Notes: a model not told the origin generated them from the letters alone. Shown: positions 10,883-22,122, counted from the first letter of the stretch. The stretch is 35,670 bases of DNA from an uncultured Mycoplasma sp. (GCA_947039385.1 CAMQYR010000004.1:1-35670); one strand, 5' to 3'. A program made the numbers and translations.

Positions 10883-11612
10883 CAAATTTTACTTTATCAT
10901 CAAACACAACAACAACATCTTTATGTTTTAATAAAGCGCTTGCCGGAAAATTAATATCAAATTTCTTTGCATTATATAATTTTTCAATTGCATTTTTTTT
11001 AGTGCTTCCAAATGCCAATAAATATATTTTTTTAGCTTTTAAAATGGAATTCAGTCCCATTGACATTACTCTTTTAGGAACTTTATTAATGTCTCCATCA
11101 AAGAAGTTTGTTGCATTTATTTCAATTACTTCCGATTTTAAATTAACAACTCTGGTAATAGTATCTAGTTTTGTTCCAGGTTCATTAAAACCAATATGTC
11201 CATTAGTACCAAGTTCTAGTATTAATATGTCAATTTCACCATTTTCACCTATTAAAGCATCATAGTTATTATTTTTTAATGGAAAATGTGCATTTTTTAA
11301 GTTCATTTTTACATCTGTAAATAATTCATTTTTCATAAATTCTTTGTTAGATTGAATATGTCCTTCAGGAAGTCCTAAATATTCATCTAAATTATAAGTG
11401 TGGACATTACTTCAAGAAGTATTAGCTTCATTAAAATCACTTATTAAAGCTTTATACAATAGTATGGGTGTTGATCCTGTAATTAAACCTAGGTTAAACT
11501 TTTTATTTTTTTTAATTTCTAATAGTAATTGATCAGCAACGAATGCAGATGCTTCTATATTTGTTTTAAATTTTTTAAATTCAATTTTATTTTTCTTTCA
11601 AAATAAGCTCAT
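10875..11612 (-). CDS. nagB: glucosamine-6-phosphate deaminase
   Basis: It converts glucosamine-6-phosphate to fructose-6-phosphate and ammonia, feeding amino sugars (and, through them, sialic acid) into glycolysis. It has 245 residues, standard for NagB. The substrate-binding ITGSTP, catalytic YNLDEY (Asp76), and LGTNGHIGFNEPGT are all present, as is the C-terminal HKDVVVVFDDK. The start is set by AGAGGA, seven bases before the ATG. A TGA at codon 5 is Trp. nagA and the nan genes are not in the window. It is divergent from glf, with an inverted repeat between them that could be an operator. Confidence 0.95.
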
Positions 11613-11667
11613 AGGGTCCTCTTTAATCATTAATTCAATTTATATAATTTTAACATATATATGTAAT

Positions 11668-11707
11668 TTTTAAACTAATCCATGACTATGTATTAATTAG
11701 TTTAAAA
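11668..11707. repeat. 12-bp perfect inverted repeat between nagB and glf
   Basis: TTTTAAACTAAT (11668-11679) and ATTAGTTTAAAA (11696-11707) are perfect inverted copies separated by 16 bases. Neither side is followed by a T-run, and the flanking genes diverge, so a terminator is neither likely nor needed. It lies between the glf -10 region and the nagB leader. A dyadic operator for a sugar-responsive regulator is the simplest guess. Confidence 0.5.
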
Positions 11708-11763
11708 GAAAAGTAAATTATTGATGTTGAAATTAGAATGCCTTAAACTTTAATTAATTGTTA

Positions 11764-11769
11764 TATAAT
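11764..11769 (+). promoter_or_regulatory. -10 box (TATAAT) for glf, leaderless
   Basis: A perfect TATAAT ends seven bases before the glf ATG, so the expected transcription start coincides with the start codon. No Shine-Dalgarno is present. Confidence 0.6.
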
Positions 11770-11776
11770 AATTTGA

Positions 11777-12925
11777 ATGAAAAAAATAAAAATAATTGGT
11801 GCCGGATTATCAGGAGTAGTGCTTGCAAGAAAACTTGCTGAAAATGATTATAATGTTGAAATAATTGAAAAAAGACCAAACATTGGTGGCAATATTTTCG
11901 ATCATAAAATAAAAGGAATTACAGTTCATAAGTATGGACCCCATATTTTTCATACCTCTAAAAAAGATGTTATAAAATTTATGAATCAGTTTTGAACATT
12001 AAATAAATTCAAAAATATTGTGGAAGGTTATGTTGGTGATAAACTGGTTCCTATACCATTTAACTTTAAATCAATTGATATTTGTTTTCCACAAAATAAT
12101 GATTTAATTAAAAAAACACTTTTAGAAACTTATGCCGGAAATGATAATATTGCAATTTTAGAATTATTTAAAAATAAAAATCCATTAATAAAAGAAGTTG
12201 CAAATTTTATTTACAAAAACATATTTGAAAATTACACAACCAAAATGTGAAATTTAAAACCCAATGAAATTGATTATTCAGTTACTGCAAGAATTCCTGT
12301 TATTCTTTCTTATAAAAATACATATTTTAATGATGATTATGAAGGGGTTCCTGAAGAAGGGTATACCAAAACAATTGAGAGAATGTTGGATCACAAAAAT
12401 ATTAAAGTTTCTATAAGTGAAAATGGAATTAAACATTTAGAGTTTAAAAAAAACATGATTTTATTTGATCAGAATAGTGATTGTTTAGTGGTGTATACAG
12501 GACCACTAGATACTTTGTTTAAAAATAAATTTGGAATACTGGATTATCGCTCTTTAAACATAAAGGTGAAGGAAATTAAAAGAGATCAATTTCAAAAAAC
12601 AGCAGTTGTAAATTATCCTGCACATCCAACTATGACAAGAATAACTGAATATAAAAATATGACATTTGAAAAAAATAAAGATATAACAATAATATCTAAA
12701 GAATTTCCTGGAGTTTTTTCCCCATTATCTAAAGATTTCAATGAACCTTATTACCCTTTAGCCACAGATAATGCTAGAAATAAATATCAAGAATATAAAG
12801 AACTTGCAGATAAGTATAACAATTTATATTTACTAGGTAGATTGGCCACTTATAAATATATAAATATGGATCAAGCTATAGAGGATTCATTGTTAATGGC
12901 AAAAAAAATAATGTTACTAAAATAG
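11777..12925 (+). CDS. glf: UDP-galactopyranose mutase
   Basis: This FAD flavoenzyme interconverts UDP-galactopyranose and UDP-galactofuranose, the donor for galactofuranose in surface glycolipids or polysaccharides. It has 382 residues, family length. The N-terminal FAD-binding Rossmann motif is IIGAGLSGVVLARKLAE, followed by IIEKRPNIGGN and HKYGPHIFHT. VVNYPAHPTMTRITEYK is the conserved substrate-site segment, and the C-terminal LGRLATYKYINMDQAIEDSL is also typical. Three TGA codons are Trp. It implies galactofuranose on the cell surface, though no galactofuranosyltransferase is next to it. Its 3' end overlaps the convergent polC by nine bases. Confidence 0.95.
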
Positions 12926-15900
12926 TGTTGTTTGATCTGTATCATCTAAATTTTTAAAAATTTTCATTTCCTTCATTTTTAAAATAATTGTTTTATTGAC
13001 TTGAGTTCTCTTAGAAAAATTTTGGATAGATTGGAATTCACCATTTTTACGAGCTTCCATAATTGATTCAGCAGCCGCAATACCCAATCCATCTAGACAA
13101 ATAAATGGAGGAATTAGAGAATTTGTTTCTTTGTTAACAATTCACTTAAAGGAATCAGATTCATAAATATCTATATTTTTAATAGTAAAACCTCTTGCAA
13201 ACATTTCATTGGCAACTTCTAAATTAATTATTAATCCTTGTTCCTTAGAAGTGAGTTTTTTTTCATTTCTTTTATTTTGTCTTGATATCATCTCTTTTAG
13301 TTTGTTTGATATGCCTAATTTACCTGATACTAAAGTAGAGATATCAAAGTGATCAGATCTTATTGAAAAGTAGGCCGCATAATATTGAAGTGGGTAATAT
13401 AATTTAAATCACGCAACTCTTCAAGCCATCATTACATAAGCTGTTGCATGTGCTTTTGGGAACATGTATTTTATTTTTTTTAATGAATCAATATATCATT
13501 GTTCGATTTTATTTGAAGTAAGAAGCAACTCTTCTTCATCAGTTAAGCCTCCACCCTTTCTAACTTTTTCCATTATTTGAAATGATTTTAGTGGATCAAT
13601 TCCTCTACTTATTAACATAACCATAATATCATCGCGACAAGAAATTAAATCTTTTAATTTTAAGTTTTTTTCCTTTATTAATTCTTCAGCATTTCCAGTT
13701 CAAACATTTGTTCCATGTGAAAGACCTGAAACAGACACTAAATCAGAAAATGAAGAAACTTTAGTTTTAAAAAGTATTTTTCTAACAAATTTAGTTCCAA
13801 ATTCTGGGATACCAATTGCACTTGTTTTTTCTCCATTAATATCTTCTGGTTTTATTCCAAGAGGTTTGGTTGATGAAAACATATCAATAACCTTAGGATC
13901 ATAGAAAGGAATTTCGTTGGGAGATATGCCTGTTAATTCTTGTAGAAGTTTAATAATGGTGGGATCATCATGTCCTAATAAGTCTAATTTTAAAACATTG
14001 TCATGAATTGCATGAAAGTCAAAATGTGTTGTTTTTCATTCAGCACTAGTATCATTAGCAGGAAAATTTATTGGTGTAAAATCTTCAACTTCATATTCTT
14101 TTGGAATTATTATAATTCCTCCAGGGTGTTGCCCGGTCGTTCTCTTAGTACCTACTATTTGAGTTGCAACAAAATCAATAAATGCATCAGATTTATTGAT
14201 TCCTTGTTCTTCTCTTCAACTTCTTGTGTACCCAAATGCTGTAGTATCAGCAACTGTGCTTATTGTTCCGGCTTTAAAACAATTATTAGTACCAAAAATA
14301 TTTTTAACTTCTTTGTGAATTATATTTTGATATTCTCCAGAGAAGTTTAGATCAATATCAGGAACCTTATCTGCATTAAAGCCCAAAAATGTTTCAAAAG
14401 GAATTGTTTGACCTTCCCTATCTAAGTTAATATTTTTACAATTAGGGCATTTTTTTTCTGGTAAGTCATATCCAGAAAAGAATTCCCTATTTTCAAAAAA
14501 CTTTGTAAATTTACATTTTTTGCAAATATAATGTGGCACCAATGGGTTAACTTCTGTTATTTCTGCAAGTGTGGCTACTAATGATGAACCCACAGACCCT
14601 CTAGAACCTACTAAATAACCATCATTCATACTTTTAGACACTAATATATGACTGATTCAATATATGACTGAAAAACCATATCGTAAAATAGGTTGTAATT
14701 CTCTCTCAATTCTTTGCGAAACTATTGTTGGGATATTGTCTCCATATTTTTCTGTCGCTTTTTTATAGACAAGTAGTTTTAATTTATTATCAGAGTCATC
14801 AAAAATAGGGGTGTATAACTTATCTTTTATAATTTGGATATTTTCTTCAATCATGTCACAAATTTTATTTGTATTTTCTACCACTAATTCATAGGCAAGA
14901 TCCTCCTCATTTAAAAATTTAAATTTTTTTAACATTTCATTTGTTGATAAAAAATTTTGGATTGGATAAATAGGAAGAATTTCTTTATATTTATATAAAT
15001 AATGTCTTTTTCCTTCTAATCCTTTAGCATTTATATATACATTATGAATAATATTTTCTCTCTTGTCAATATATCTAACATCACCTATTGCTACACATAT
15101 TTTATTTAGTTTTCTAGATTTATAAATTAAATCTTTTAATGCAAATTCTAGGTCTTCTTTTGAGATTGTTCCCCTATTAACAAGGTGAATAAAAAGGTCG
15201 GGGTATGGAATCTCAATGTAATCATATTTTAATATTTCATTATTTATATCTTCTGTTGTTCCATTGAAAACTTTATCCAAAAGTCTTGATTTTATTCCAG
15301 AAGATCCGACTAAAATATTTGGTGTTTTTTTAAACAAATCCATAAAAATTCTAGCTTCAGAATAATAATCAATTGTTGAAGATTTTGAGATTAATTTAAA
15401 TAATTCTTTTAATCCATCTTGGTTCTTAACTAATATAGTTATTTGATTTGAGAATTTTTTAGAATCAATTCAAGGACACTTAGCAATAAATAAGTCATCA
15501 AATGTTTTGATATTTTTTATTAATAGTTCATTCATGAATTTGATTCAAAGAAGAGAAAGCACTTCAGCATCATAATCAGCTCTATGAGCAATTTCATTAT
15601 CATAGTTTATTGAGAATTTTTTACAAACAATTTCTAATCTATATGACTTAGATTGTTCTATTAAAAATCTTGAAATAGAAAGTGTATCAACTCATTGATT
15701 TTTTAATTCTCCTAATTTATATTTAAATATTTTTTCTTTTATAAACCCTATGTCAAAAGATGCATTATGAGCAACTAATGTAAAATCTTTAATGAAATTT
15801 ATTATTTTTTTAATTCCATTAATTTCTATAATACCATCATCAACCATGGATTGTGTAATTCCAGTTAATTCTGTTGTAAAATCTGAAATTAATTTAGTGC

Positions 15901-17218
15901 CTTTGATGAAAAATTGTAACTTATCAATTATTTTACCACTTTGTAATTTCACAGCACCAAATTCAATTATTTCATCAAATCTTGGAGAAAGTCCTGTGGT
16001 TTCTAGGTCAAATACAACATATGTTTCATCAGCAATATTAATATTTTTATGATTTACAACAAATTTGTTATCTTTATCAATTGCATTAAAAGTTGATCCA
16101 TATATTGCTTTAATTCCGTGTTTTTTAGCAGATTTATAAAAATTAGGAAATGATTGAACGCCGGCTAAATCAACAATACCTATTGCTTTGTGACCTAAGT
16201 GTTTAGCATACTTTAAGAAGTCTTCGGGCGTTTTAAAACCATCCATTACACTCATAGAGGTTCTGATTGATAATTCAACTCTTTTTATTTTTGAATTATC
16301 AATATTTTTTTGTTGATCATCTAATATTTCAATTTTTTTTGATATTAAAATAGGTTTTGCGGTAAAATGATCAATTGATTTTTCTCCAAAAACTTTTATT
16401 TTGACATCTATTTGAATATTTTCATATTGCTTTAAATCAGATTCATTTCTAATAAAATTTTTAATTATTATAGCCTCTGAGTAATCAGTAATTGCCAATG
16501 TTAAAATATGCATTCCAGTTTTAGTTTTAAATAATTCTTTTTTAAAAATAATTCCTTCAAAAGAAAAGTTCGTTTCTTCAGATAAGTAAAAATCTTCCAT
16601 TTTTGCTAAAAAATATTTTTTAGCTATATTTTTATTTGTTAGTACTTTATTGTTGTTCGTTTTTTCTTTAATTTTACTATTTTTGATAATATTACTTAAA
16701 TTCTTTGAGTCCTGCTCATTTTCATTTTCAAGGTTTTTTTCGATTATTCTCTGTGATGATAGATCGATAAAATGAATATCAAATCCTTTAAAACCAAAGT
16801 GCTTTAAATTATTTAATAGTTGCTCTTTCTTTTTATTTAAAATTCTTATTTTATTTTCTGAATGTACCTCAATTGTTAAAATTTTGAAATTATCAAACTT
16901 TAAATCAAATTTAGAAATAATATTTGATAAAGTTTCTCCTTGTATAAACAAAGATGAAAATATCAAGTAATCATAAATATTTTGAATAGTATAGTTTTTA
17001 TTTATATAATTTAACAGAAAATTAACTTCAAATTTAAAATTATTTTTCATCATTTTTAAAAATTTCTTCAAATCATTTACATTAGGTATTGAAAAAAAAT
17101 TAATATGTATATTAAATTGATTATTAACTAACGAAACATTGGATATCTCTGATTCCGCGAGATATTCGGGTATTTCATATTGTATTTCTTTACAAAAGTT
17201 TAAAAAAGCTTTATTCAT
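12917..17218 (-). CDS. polC: DNA polymerase III alpha subunit, PolC type
   Basis: The main replicative polymerase of low-GC Gram-positives, 1433 residues, normal for PolC. Order: N-terminal domains; OB fold about 210-300; first PHP half 312-380; inserted DEDDh proofreading exonuclease (FDLETTGL 403-410, AHNASFD 483-489, HRADYDAE); second PHP half; zinc module CKKC/CPNC; polymerase core with [20 protein letters not shown] and the catalytic [15 protein letters not shown]. The PHP metal ligands are lost: HLHT is SIRT, TDH is VDL, and the later VHP and VHYL are IPY and VRYI. The C-terminus ends DQTTLF, a clamp-binding-like tail. No Shine-Dalgarno; a TATAAT is eight bases before the ATG. Confidence 0.95.
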
Positions 17219-17226
17219 ATTTTTTT

Positions 17227-17232
17227 ATTATA
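17227..17232 (-). promoter_or_regulatory. -10 box (TATAAT) for polC, leaderless
   Basis: A minus-strand TATAAT in the 28-base gap after cdsA ends eight bases before the polC ATG. With no ribosome binding site, a leaderless polC transcript is likely, although read-through from cdsA is also possible. Confidence 0.5.
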
Positions 17233-17246
17233 TAAAATATATTCAG

Positions 17247-18230
17247 TTATTGAGCAAATGCTATAAAAAGAGGGAAAATAAAGAATACTAGGATTGTTGA
17301 ATCAAATCGATCCAACAATCCGCCATGAGATGGAATTAGACTTGAAAAATCTTTTATCGATAACTTTCTTTTTACAAGAGAAAACAATAAATCTCCAATT
17401 ATAGATAAAATTGGTACTGCAAACGGTGCAACAAATAATAATGTTCATCTATTAACATCGCCTATTTTTCCGAAATTGATTCCTCCAGTTATTTGTGCTT
17501 TTTCTAATCCGAAGATTAAAAACAAAAATGCACTAGATGCAATAAACCCTATAATTGCACCTTCAATTGTTTTGTTGGGTGAAATGTTTGGGGCCAACTT
17601 TCTTTTAAAAATTTTATTACCTAGCAACCTTCCACCAAAATAAGCCATTGTGTCAGTTAAAATAACGCCAAAAAGAAGAATCAAAGTTAATGAAAATTGT
17701 AAGATTGTAAAATAAAATAAAAATTTTATTGAGAAGCAAATAATTATTACTGCAATTAAAATGACAATAAATGTAGAAAAAATATTTCTATAATTTTTTG
17801 TAAATAAACAAGGAATAAAAATCATTACAGCTAATATTGGAAAACCAATTCCAGGAACACCTCCAACAGAAAATTTAAATTGTTCTCCAATAAGTTCAAC
17901 TAAAATATTTTTGTAAGGTTGATTATCTCCAACCGCTGCTAATTTGTCGTTGTCAACATTTATAAAATTTAAAAACTGTGTATTAAATGGAATTAACATA
18001 ATAAAAACACCGGAACATGGAATTATAAATTTTGTTCATGTTGGAATATCAAAAGGTTTAATAAATTCAAAAATTGCAAAAATACAAATAAAAGAGAAAA
18101 TAATACTTCCCAATATTTTTCCAGGAGTACCAAGATAATAAATCAATAAAATTAATGTAACGCAAATTATTGCTAAAATGAATGCTATTAATGTTTTTTT
18201 TACAATGGGGTTTAAATTTTTTAAAAACAT
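17247..18230 (-). CDS. cdsA: phosphatidate cytidylyltransferase
   Basis: It makes CDP-diacylglycerol from CTP and phosphatidic acid, the branch point of phospholipid synthesis, in the membrane. The 327-residue protein has about eight hydrophobic helices. The signature near the C-terminus reads [21 protein letters not shown] followed by LLDRFD; the usual PGHGG is PSHGG here, with the acidic and basic catalytic positions kept. The earlier [12 protein letters not shown] and KTIEGAI segments also match the family. GGAGA nine bases upstream supports the ATG. It follows frr by 13 bases in the classical pyrH-frr-cdsA order; the isoprenoid genes usual between them (uppS, dxr) are missing, as expected for a wall-less cell. 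Confidence 0.93.
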
Positions 18231-18243
18231 ATATAAATCTCCA

Positions 18244-18795
18244 TTATAATTTCATTAATTGTTCTTCTTTTTCCTGAATAGTTTTATTAATTATACTATT
18301 ATATTGTTCAATTTTTTTTTGAACTTGATTTTGATAGGTTTTTAAAATATCTTCACTTAATTCTTCATCAGAATTAATTAATTTTAAAATAGAGTGTCTA
18401 GCAGCTCTTACTTTGAGTTTTGCTAATTCTTTTATAGATGAAAGACGTTTGACTGATTCCCTTCTTTTTTCAGTTGTTAATAAAGGGAAGACGATTCTTA
18501 GTTGATGGCCTTCATCCACAAGTGATATCTGGTAATTTTGTTTTTCAATAATTTTATAAATAGTTTTTATTGCTTCTTTATCAAATGGTTTTATTAGTAA
18601 TTGTTGTGGTTCAGGAATGGTTATAGAACACAAATCTCCAATTGGTATTAATTCATCATAATATGAAATTTTTAAATTATTAAATAATTGTGGATTAGCT
18701 CCCGATGTTGAAATTCTAGAAAGTTGTGAGTCAAGAAAAACTAAGGATTTTTGTAAGTCCTCAATTAACTCATTTTCATATAATTCAAACTCCAT
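18244..18795 (-). CDS. frr: ribosome recycling factor
   Basis: With EF-G it splits post-termination ribosomes. The 183-residue, highly charged helical protein has the family segments LSRISTSGANPQLFNNL (the usual RTGRANPxLL), ISYYDELIPI, SITIPEPQQLLIKPFDK and RIVFPLLTTEKRRE. The C-terminal helix KKIEQYNSIINKTIQEKEEQL is characteristic. The ATG overlaps the pyrH stop codon by one base (TAATG), so it is almost certainly translationally coupled. Confidence 0.95.
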   Translation of the reverse strand: MEFELYENELIEDLQKSLVFLDSQLSRISTSGANPQLFNNLKISYYDELIPIGDLCSITIPEPQQLLIKPFDKEAIKTIYKIIEKQNYQISLVDEGHQLRIVFPLLTTEKRRESVKRLSSIKELAKLKVRAARHSILKLINSDEELSEDILKTYQNQVQKKIEQYNSIINKTIQEKEEQLMKL

Positions 18796-19511
18796 TATTT
18801 AGACACCTTTGTGAATAATCCCCTTTCATCAACAACATTTAAAATTGAGTCTTTTTCTCCTATATTAAATACTAATGCATCAATATTATTATCTCTTGCC
18901 ATTGTTGCGGCGGTTGAATCAATAACTTTTAAATTTTTATTCAAAATTTCATCATATGAAATATTGGAATATTTTTTAGCTTGCTTGTTTACATTTGGAT
19001 CTGAATCATATATTCCATTAATATTATTTTTGCCTAACAAAATTATATCTGCTTTAATTTCTGAAGCAACCAATGTTGCTGCTGTATCTGTTGTAAAATA
19101 TGGTCTACCTGTTCCTGCAGCAAATATTACAATTTCACCTGAATTCAAATACTTAATAGCTTTCTCTGTAATATAATTTTCTGCAACTTTTGGGTCTATT
19201 GTAATTGATGATTGAACTCTACATTTTAATCCGTGTTTTTCAAAACCTGATTGTAATGCTAATGCATTCATGATGGTTGCTAGCATTCCGATATAATCAG
19301 CTCTATTTCTAGGTATTCCATTTTTTTCAGCACTAGCCCCTCTTCAAAAATTACCCCCACCAATAACAATGGCTATTTGAACATTATTATCTTTTAGTTT
19401 CTTTAACTGAGTTGATATATTATCGATTAATGAATAATCTACAGAAAGAGATTTTTCTTTATTTGCTAATCATTCTCCCGATAATTTAAGCAATATTCTT
19501 TTATATTTCAT
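18795..19511 (-). CDS. pyrH: UMP kinase
   Basis: A hexameric amino-acid-kinase-fold enzyme that phosphorylates UMP to UDP; it supplies UTP and CTP in a cell that mostly salvages nucleosides. It has 238 residues. Motifs: N-terminal KRILLKLSGEWL, GGGNFWRGA, NRADYIGMLATIMNALALQ, GTGRPYFTTDTAA, and GIYDSDPN. Two TGA codons give Trp. AAAGGTG precedes the ATG by about seven bases and a TATAAT lies at 19538-19543, so it starts its own transcription unit with frr and cdsA. Confidence 0.95.
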
Positions 19512-19537
19512 TAGATACACCTTTTATGTTTTATAAA

Positions 19538-19543
19538 ATTATA
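19538..19543 (-). promoter_or_regulatory. -10 box (TATAAT) for pyrH-frr-cdsA
   Basis: A perfect minus-strand TATAAT lies in the 47-base gap after ylxM, 26 bases before the pyrH ATG. It leaves room for the AAAGGTG ribosome site in the leader. Confidence 0.5.
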
Positions 19544-19558
19544 ATATAAAATAGTTTT

Positions 19559-19774
19559 TTATTTTGAATTTATAAATGGTTTGAGTTTTTTTCTTGATTT
19601 GTCAATTGCATCAAAAACAGCACTTCTTGTTGTTGCCACTATTTCGGATATTTCTCTCATTGTTAAATCTTCAATATAATAAAGATGCATTATTTGTTTT
19701 TGATTTTGAGTTAAAAGAAAATTAAATTTTAAAAACACCTTTATTATTTCTTCTCTTTCAAAAGATTTATTCAT
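19559..19774 (-). CDS. ylxM: YlxM-like helix-turn-helix protein
   Basis: A 71-residue protein of the UPF0122 family found in SRP-pathway operons. It has a sigma-region-4-like helix-turn-helix: NQKQIMHLYYIEDLTMREIS followed by EIVATTRSAVFDAIDKSRKKL. The family is shorter here than the roughly 110 residues in Bacillus. It starts 8 bases inside the end of ftsY, so it is co-translated with it. In Bacillus the order is ftsY-ylxM-ffh; here ffh is absent and pyrH follows. Its precise role is unknown; an influence on SRP gene expression or SRP function is suspected in the family. Confidence 0.82.
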   Translation of the reverse strand: MNKSFEREEIIKVFLKFNFLLTQNQKQIMHLYYIEDLTMREISEIVATTRSAVFDAIDKSRKKLKPFINSK

Positions 19775-20915
19775 TAATCATTAATCCTTTTGATAGTCCA
19801 TAAATATAAGCATCTAAATCAAATTCTTGAAGGTCATCAATTTTTTCTCCTAAACCTATTAATTTAACATCGATATTTAATTGGTCTTTAATGGATAAAA
19901 TAATTCCGCCATTTGAAGTTCCATCCATTTTCGTTAATATTATTCCAGTTAATGGAGCAACTTCTTGAAAACTTTTTGCTTGTAAAACACCATTTTGTCC
20001 GGTTGTAGCATCTAAAACTAAAAGGGTTTCATGTGGAGCGTCAGGAATAAATTTTTTAATTATGCCATTCATTTTAGCTAATTCATTCATAAGATTAACT
20101 TTATTTTGTAATCGTCCGGCAGTATCAATTATAAGAACGTCATATTTTTTGTTTATAGCTATTTCCAATGATTTATAAATAACCGAAGAAGGATCAGCAC
20201 CTTCTTTTTCTGACATTACAATTTCAGCACCCACTTTATTTGCTCACACTTTTAATTGAGCAACTGCACCAGCTCTAAATGTATCTCCTGCACCTATTAA
20301 AACGCTTTTGCCGTCATTTATTAATTTATTTGCTATTTTTGCGATTGATGTAGTTTTACCAGATCCATTAACACCAACAACAAGCAGAACATTAAGTCCA
20401 TCATTATCTAAATTTAGAGTTGTATCAACTATAGACTGATTCGCATAAATGGCAAACATTTTGTCAGCTATTATTTCGTTAATTAAATTTCTATCAACAA
20501 CATTTTCTGTTTTCACCTCTTTTTTTATTTCATCTATAATAATTAAAACTAAATTTACTGAAATATCAGACATAATTAATATTTCTTCAAGTTCTTCAAA
20601 AAAATCATCATCTATTTTGTTGTGTTTATTTTGAAGTTCAATAATTTTTTGACTAAAATTATTACCACTTTTTCTTAACCCAGAAACATATTTATTAATC
20701 TTATTTTCTTTTGAAAGAGTTTTGTATCTAAGTTTTGTTTCCTTTTTATCCAATTTTTCTTGTAATTTAAAAATTTTTGCTTTCTCTTTTTGTAATATAA
20801 ATTTGTTTGATGTTTCCTGGGTCTTATTTTGTTTTTCAATTTTTGTGTTTTGACTTTGATTGTCATTATCATTTAAACTAAAAAGCTTATTTTTTATTTT
20901 TTTAAAAAAACTCAT
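19767..20915 (-). CDS. ftsY: signal recognition particle receptor FtsY
   Basis: The GTPase that docks SRP-ribosome complexes at the membrane. It has 382 residues. The first 75 or so are a Lys/Gln/Asn-rich acidic-basic segment (A-like domain). The helical N domain follows, then the G domain with P-loop GVNGSGKTT near 181-189, [20 protein letters not shown], and [11 protein letters not shown]. The usual DTFRAAA is DTFRAGA and the usual GTAKGG is GTSNGG; such drift is mild. A TGA at 20241-20243 is Trp (LKVWANK). No Shine-Dalgarno; a TATAAT lies six bases before the ATG. Confidence 0.95.
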
Positions 20916-20921
20916 ATATTA

Positions 20922-20927
20922 ATTATA
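20922..20927 (-). promoter_or_regulatory. -10 box (TATAAT) for ftsY-ylxM, leaderless
   Basis: A perfect minus-strand TATAAT ends six bases before the ftsY ATG. There is no ribosome binding site, so transcription and translation should start at about the same base. Confidence 0.55.
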
Positions 20928-20964
20928 TAAAATTGTTTTTAAAAAATAATAATTTTGTTTATGT

Positions 20965-20983
20965 TATAATTTTTAAAAATTAT
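20965..20983 (+). promoter_or_regulatory. -10 box of the lipoprotein gene within an 18-bp palindrome
   Basis: TATAAT at 20965-20970 is followed about 20 bases on by AAGGTGG and the GTG start. The palindrome ATAATTTTTAAAAATTAT (20966-20983) is perfect and overlaps both the -10 and the likely transcription start. It might be an operator or simply AT-rich sequence. Confidence 0.4.
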
Positions 20984-21001
20984 TAAGGTGGTATTTTATT
21001 T

Positions 21002-22093
21002 GTGAAATTTAAAAACTTATTATTTAAGCTAGTAATACCTGTTGTAATAATGATTCCGGCATTTGCTTTTTCTTCTTGCAGTTCAACATCTAAATCTGAA
21101 ATTACAATTGTTAATCCAAATCATACATTATATTACTCAAGAAAAGAAGATTCTAAAGAAACTTTTAATAATGTATTTAATTTACTTCAAAGAAAAAATC
21201 AATGTGAAAAACCGAATTCATTTTATAATAAGAATGTTGATGATATCAATAAGATAATAGAAAATGCAATAAGTAACAATAAAGAAATGTTAGAGAAGTT
21301 GAGAATTTATTTGTTTATTTCAATTTATGATTCTTTAAAAAATGTAACTAATATTATTAATAAACAACCTGTTCATATTAAACCAGAAGGTCAAAGATTG
21401 GTTGCTAAAGAAAAAATTGAAACTTTTATAAAAGCGTCTAATGATAAAAAAGATAATTTTAAAGATTTAGAAAATGAATTGTTAAAAATAGTCAATATAA
21501 AATTGAAACTTATTGTTAATGAGCAACCAAACCTTTGATCATGGGAATTTCAATTTCAATTAGATAAAGATTCTAAATTAGCTGAATTTGTTCAAGGAAA
21601 TGATAATCCTAATCCACGTGGAGTTTTTTATAGAAGAGACATAAATTCAGTTGAAAATAAAACACTTGAAAAAAATGCAGTTGTAGATGGTGTTTATAAT
21701 GAAGAAAAATATCAAGAATTATTTCTTCAAGCTCAATATCAAGCTTCTAAATGATATTGAGATGACAATACTAAAATAATGAAAAGTATAATTTTACAAT
21801 CGAATACCAACCCTTTTAAAACGCTAGGTACAAATGGTGGTTTTTCTAGTGAGGATGCCAAAAGAAATCTATTGACAATAGATTTTAATAATTATCCAAA
21901 CAATAATAAATATGAACCATTATTTCTTTTTCAATCTAGTGAAACTTTAGAAAAATTTATTACTAATGAATGACAAAAGTTTATGGAGTATAAAAAGTAT
22001 ATTATTGTTGATGACAGTAGTGATCAAGAAGTTAATAAAAATAATATTTGAATTAACTTGAATTCAAGTTATATCAAGTATGACAAAAAGTAA
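21002..22093 (+). CDS. hypothetical lipoprotein
   Basis: A 363-residue exported protein of unknown function. The N-terminus is a lipoprotein signal: basic MKFK, a hydrophobic core, and a lipobox AFSSC, with Cys26 the lipidated residue. The mature part is hydrophilic, Lys/Asn/Glu-rich and mostly helical in appearance, with no recognised domain or repeat. Five or more TGA codons are Trp, often in clusters (WSWEF, KWYWDD, NEWQKF). The GTG start is supported by AAGGTGG nine bases upstream. It should sit on the outer face of the membrane, as is typical of species-specific mycoplasma surface lipoproteins. It does not look like a transporter-binding protein family I know. Confidence 0.85.
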
Positions 22094-22122
22094 TAGCTAA
22101 AGATTTTTAAGACTTTTAAATA

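Noticed and set aside
14003-14350. Plus-strand open frame with many Ser, Phe and Cys
   Set aside because: It lies entirely antisense to the conserved core of polC and has no ribosome site; it is a shadow frame.
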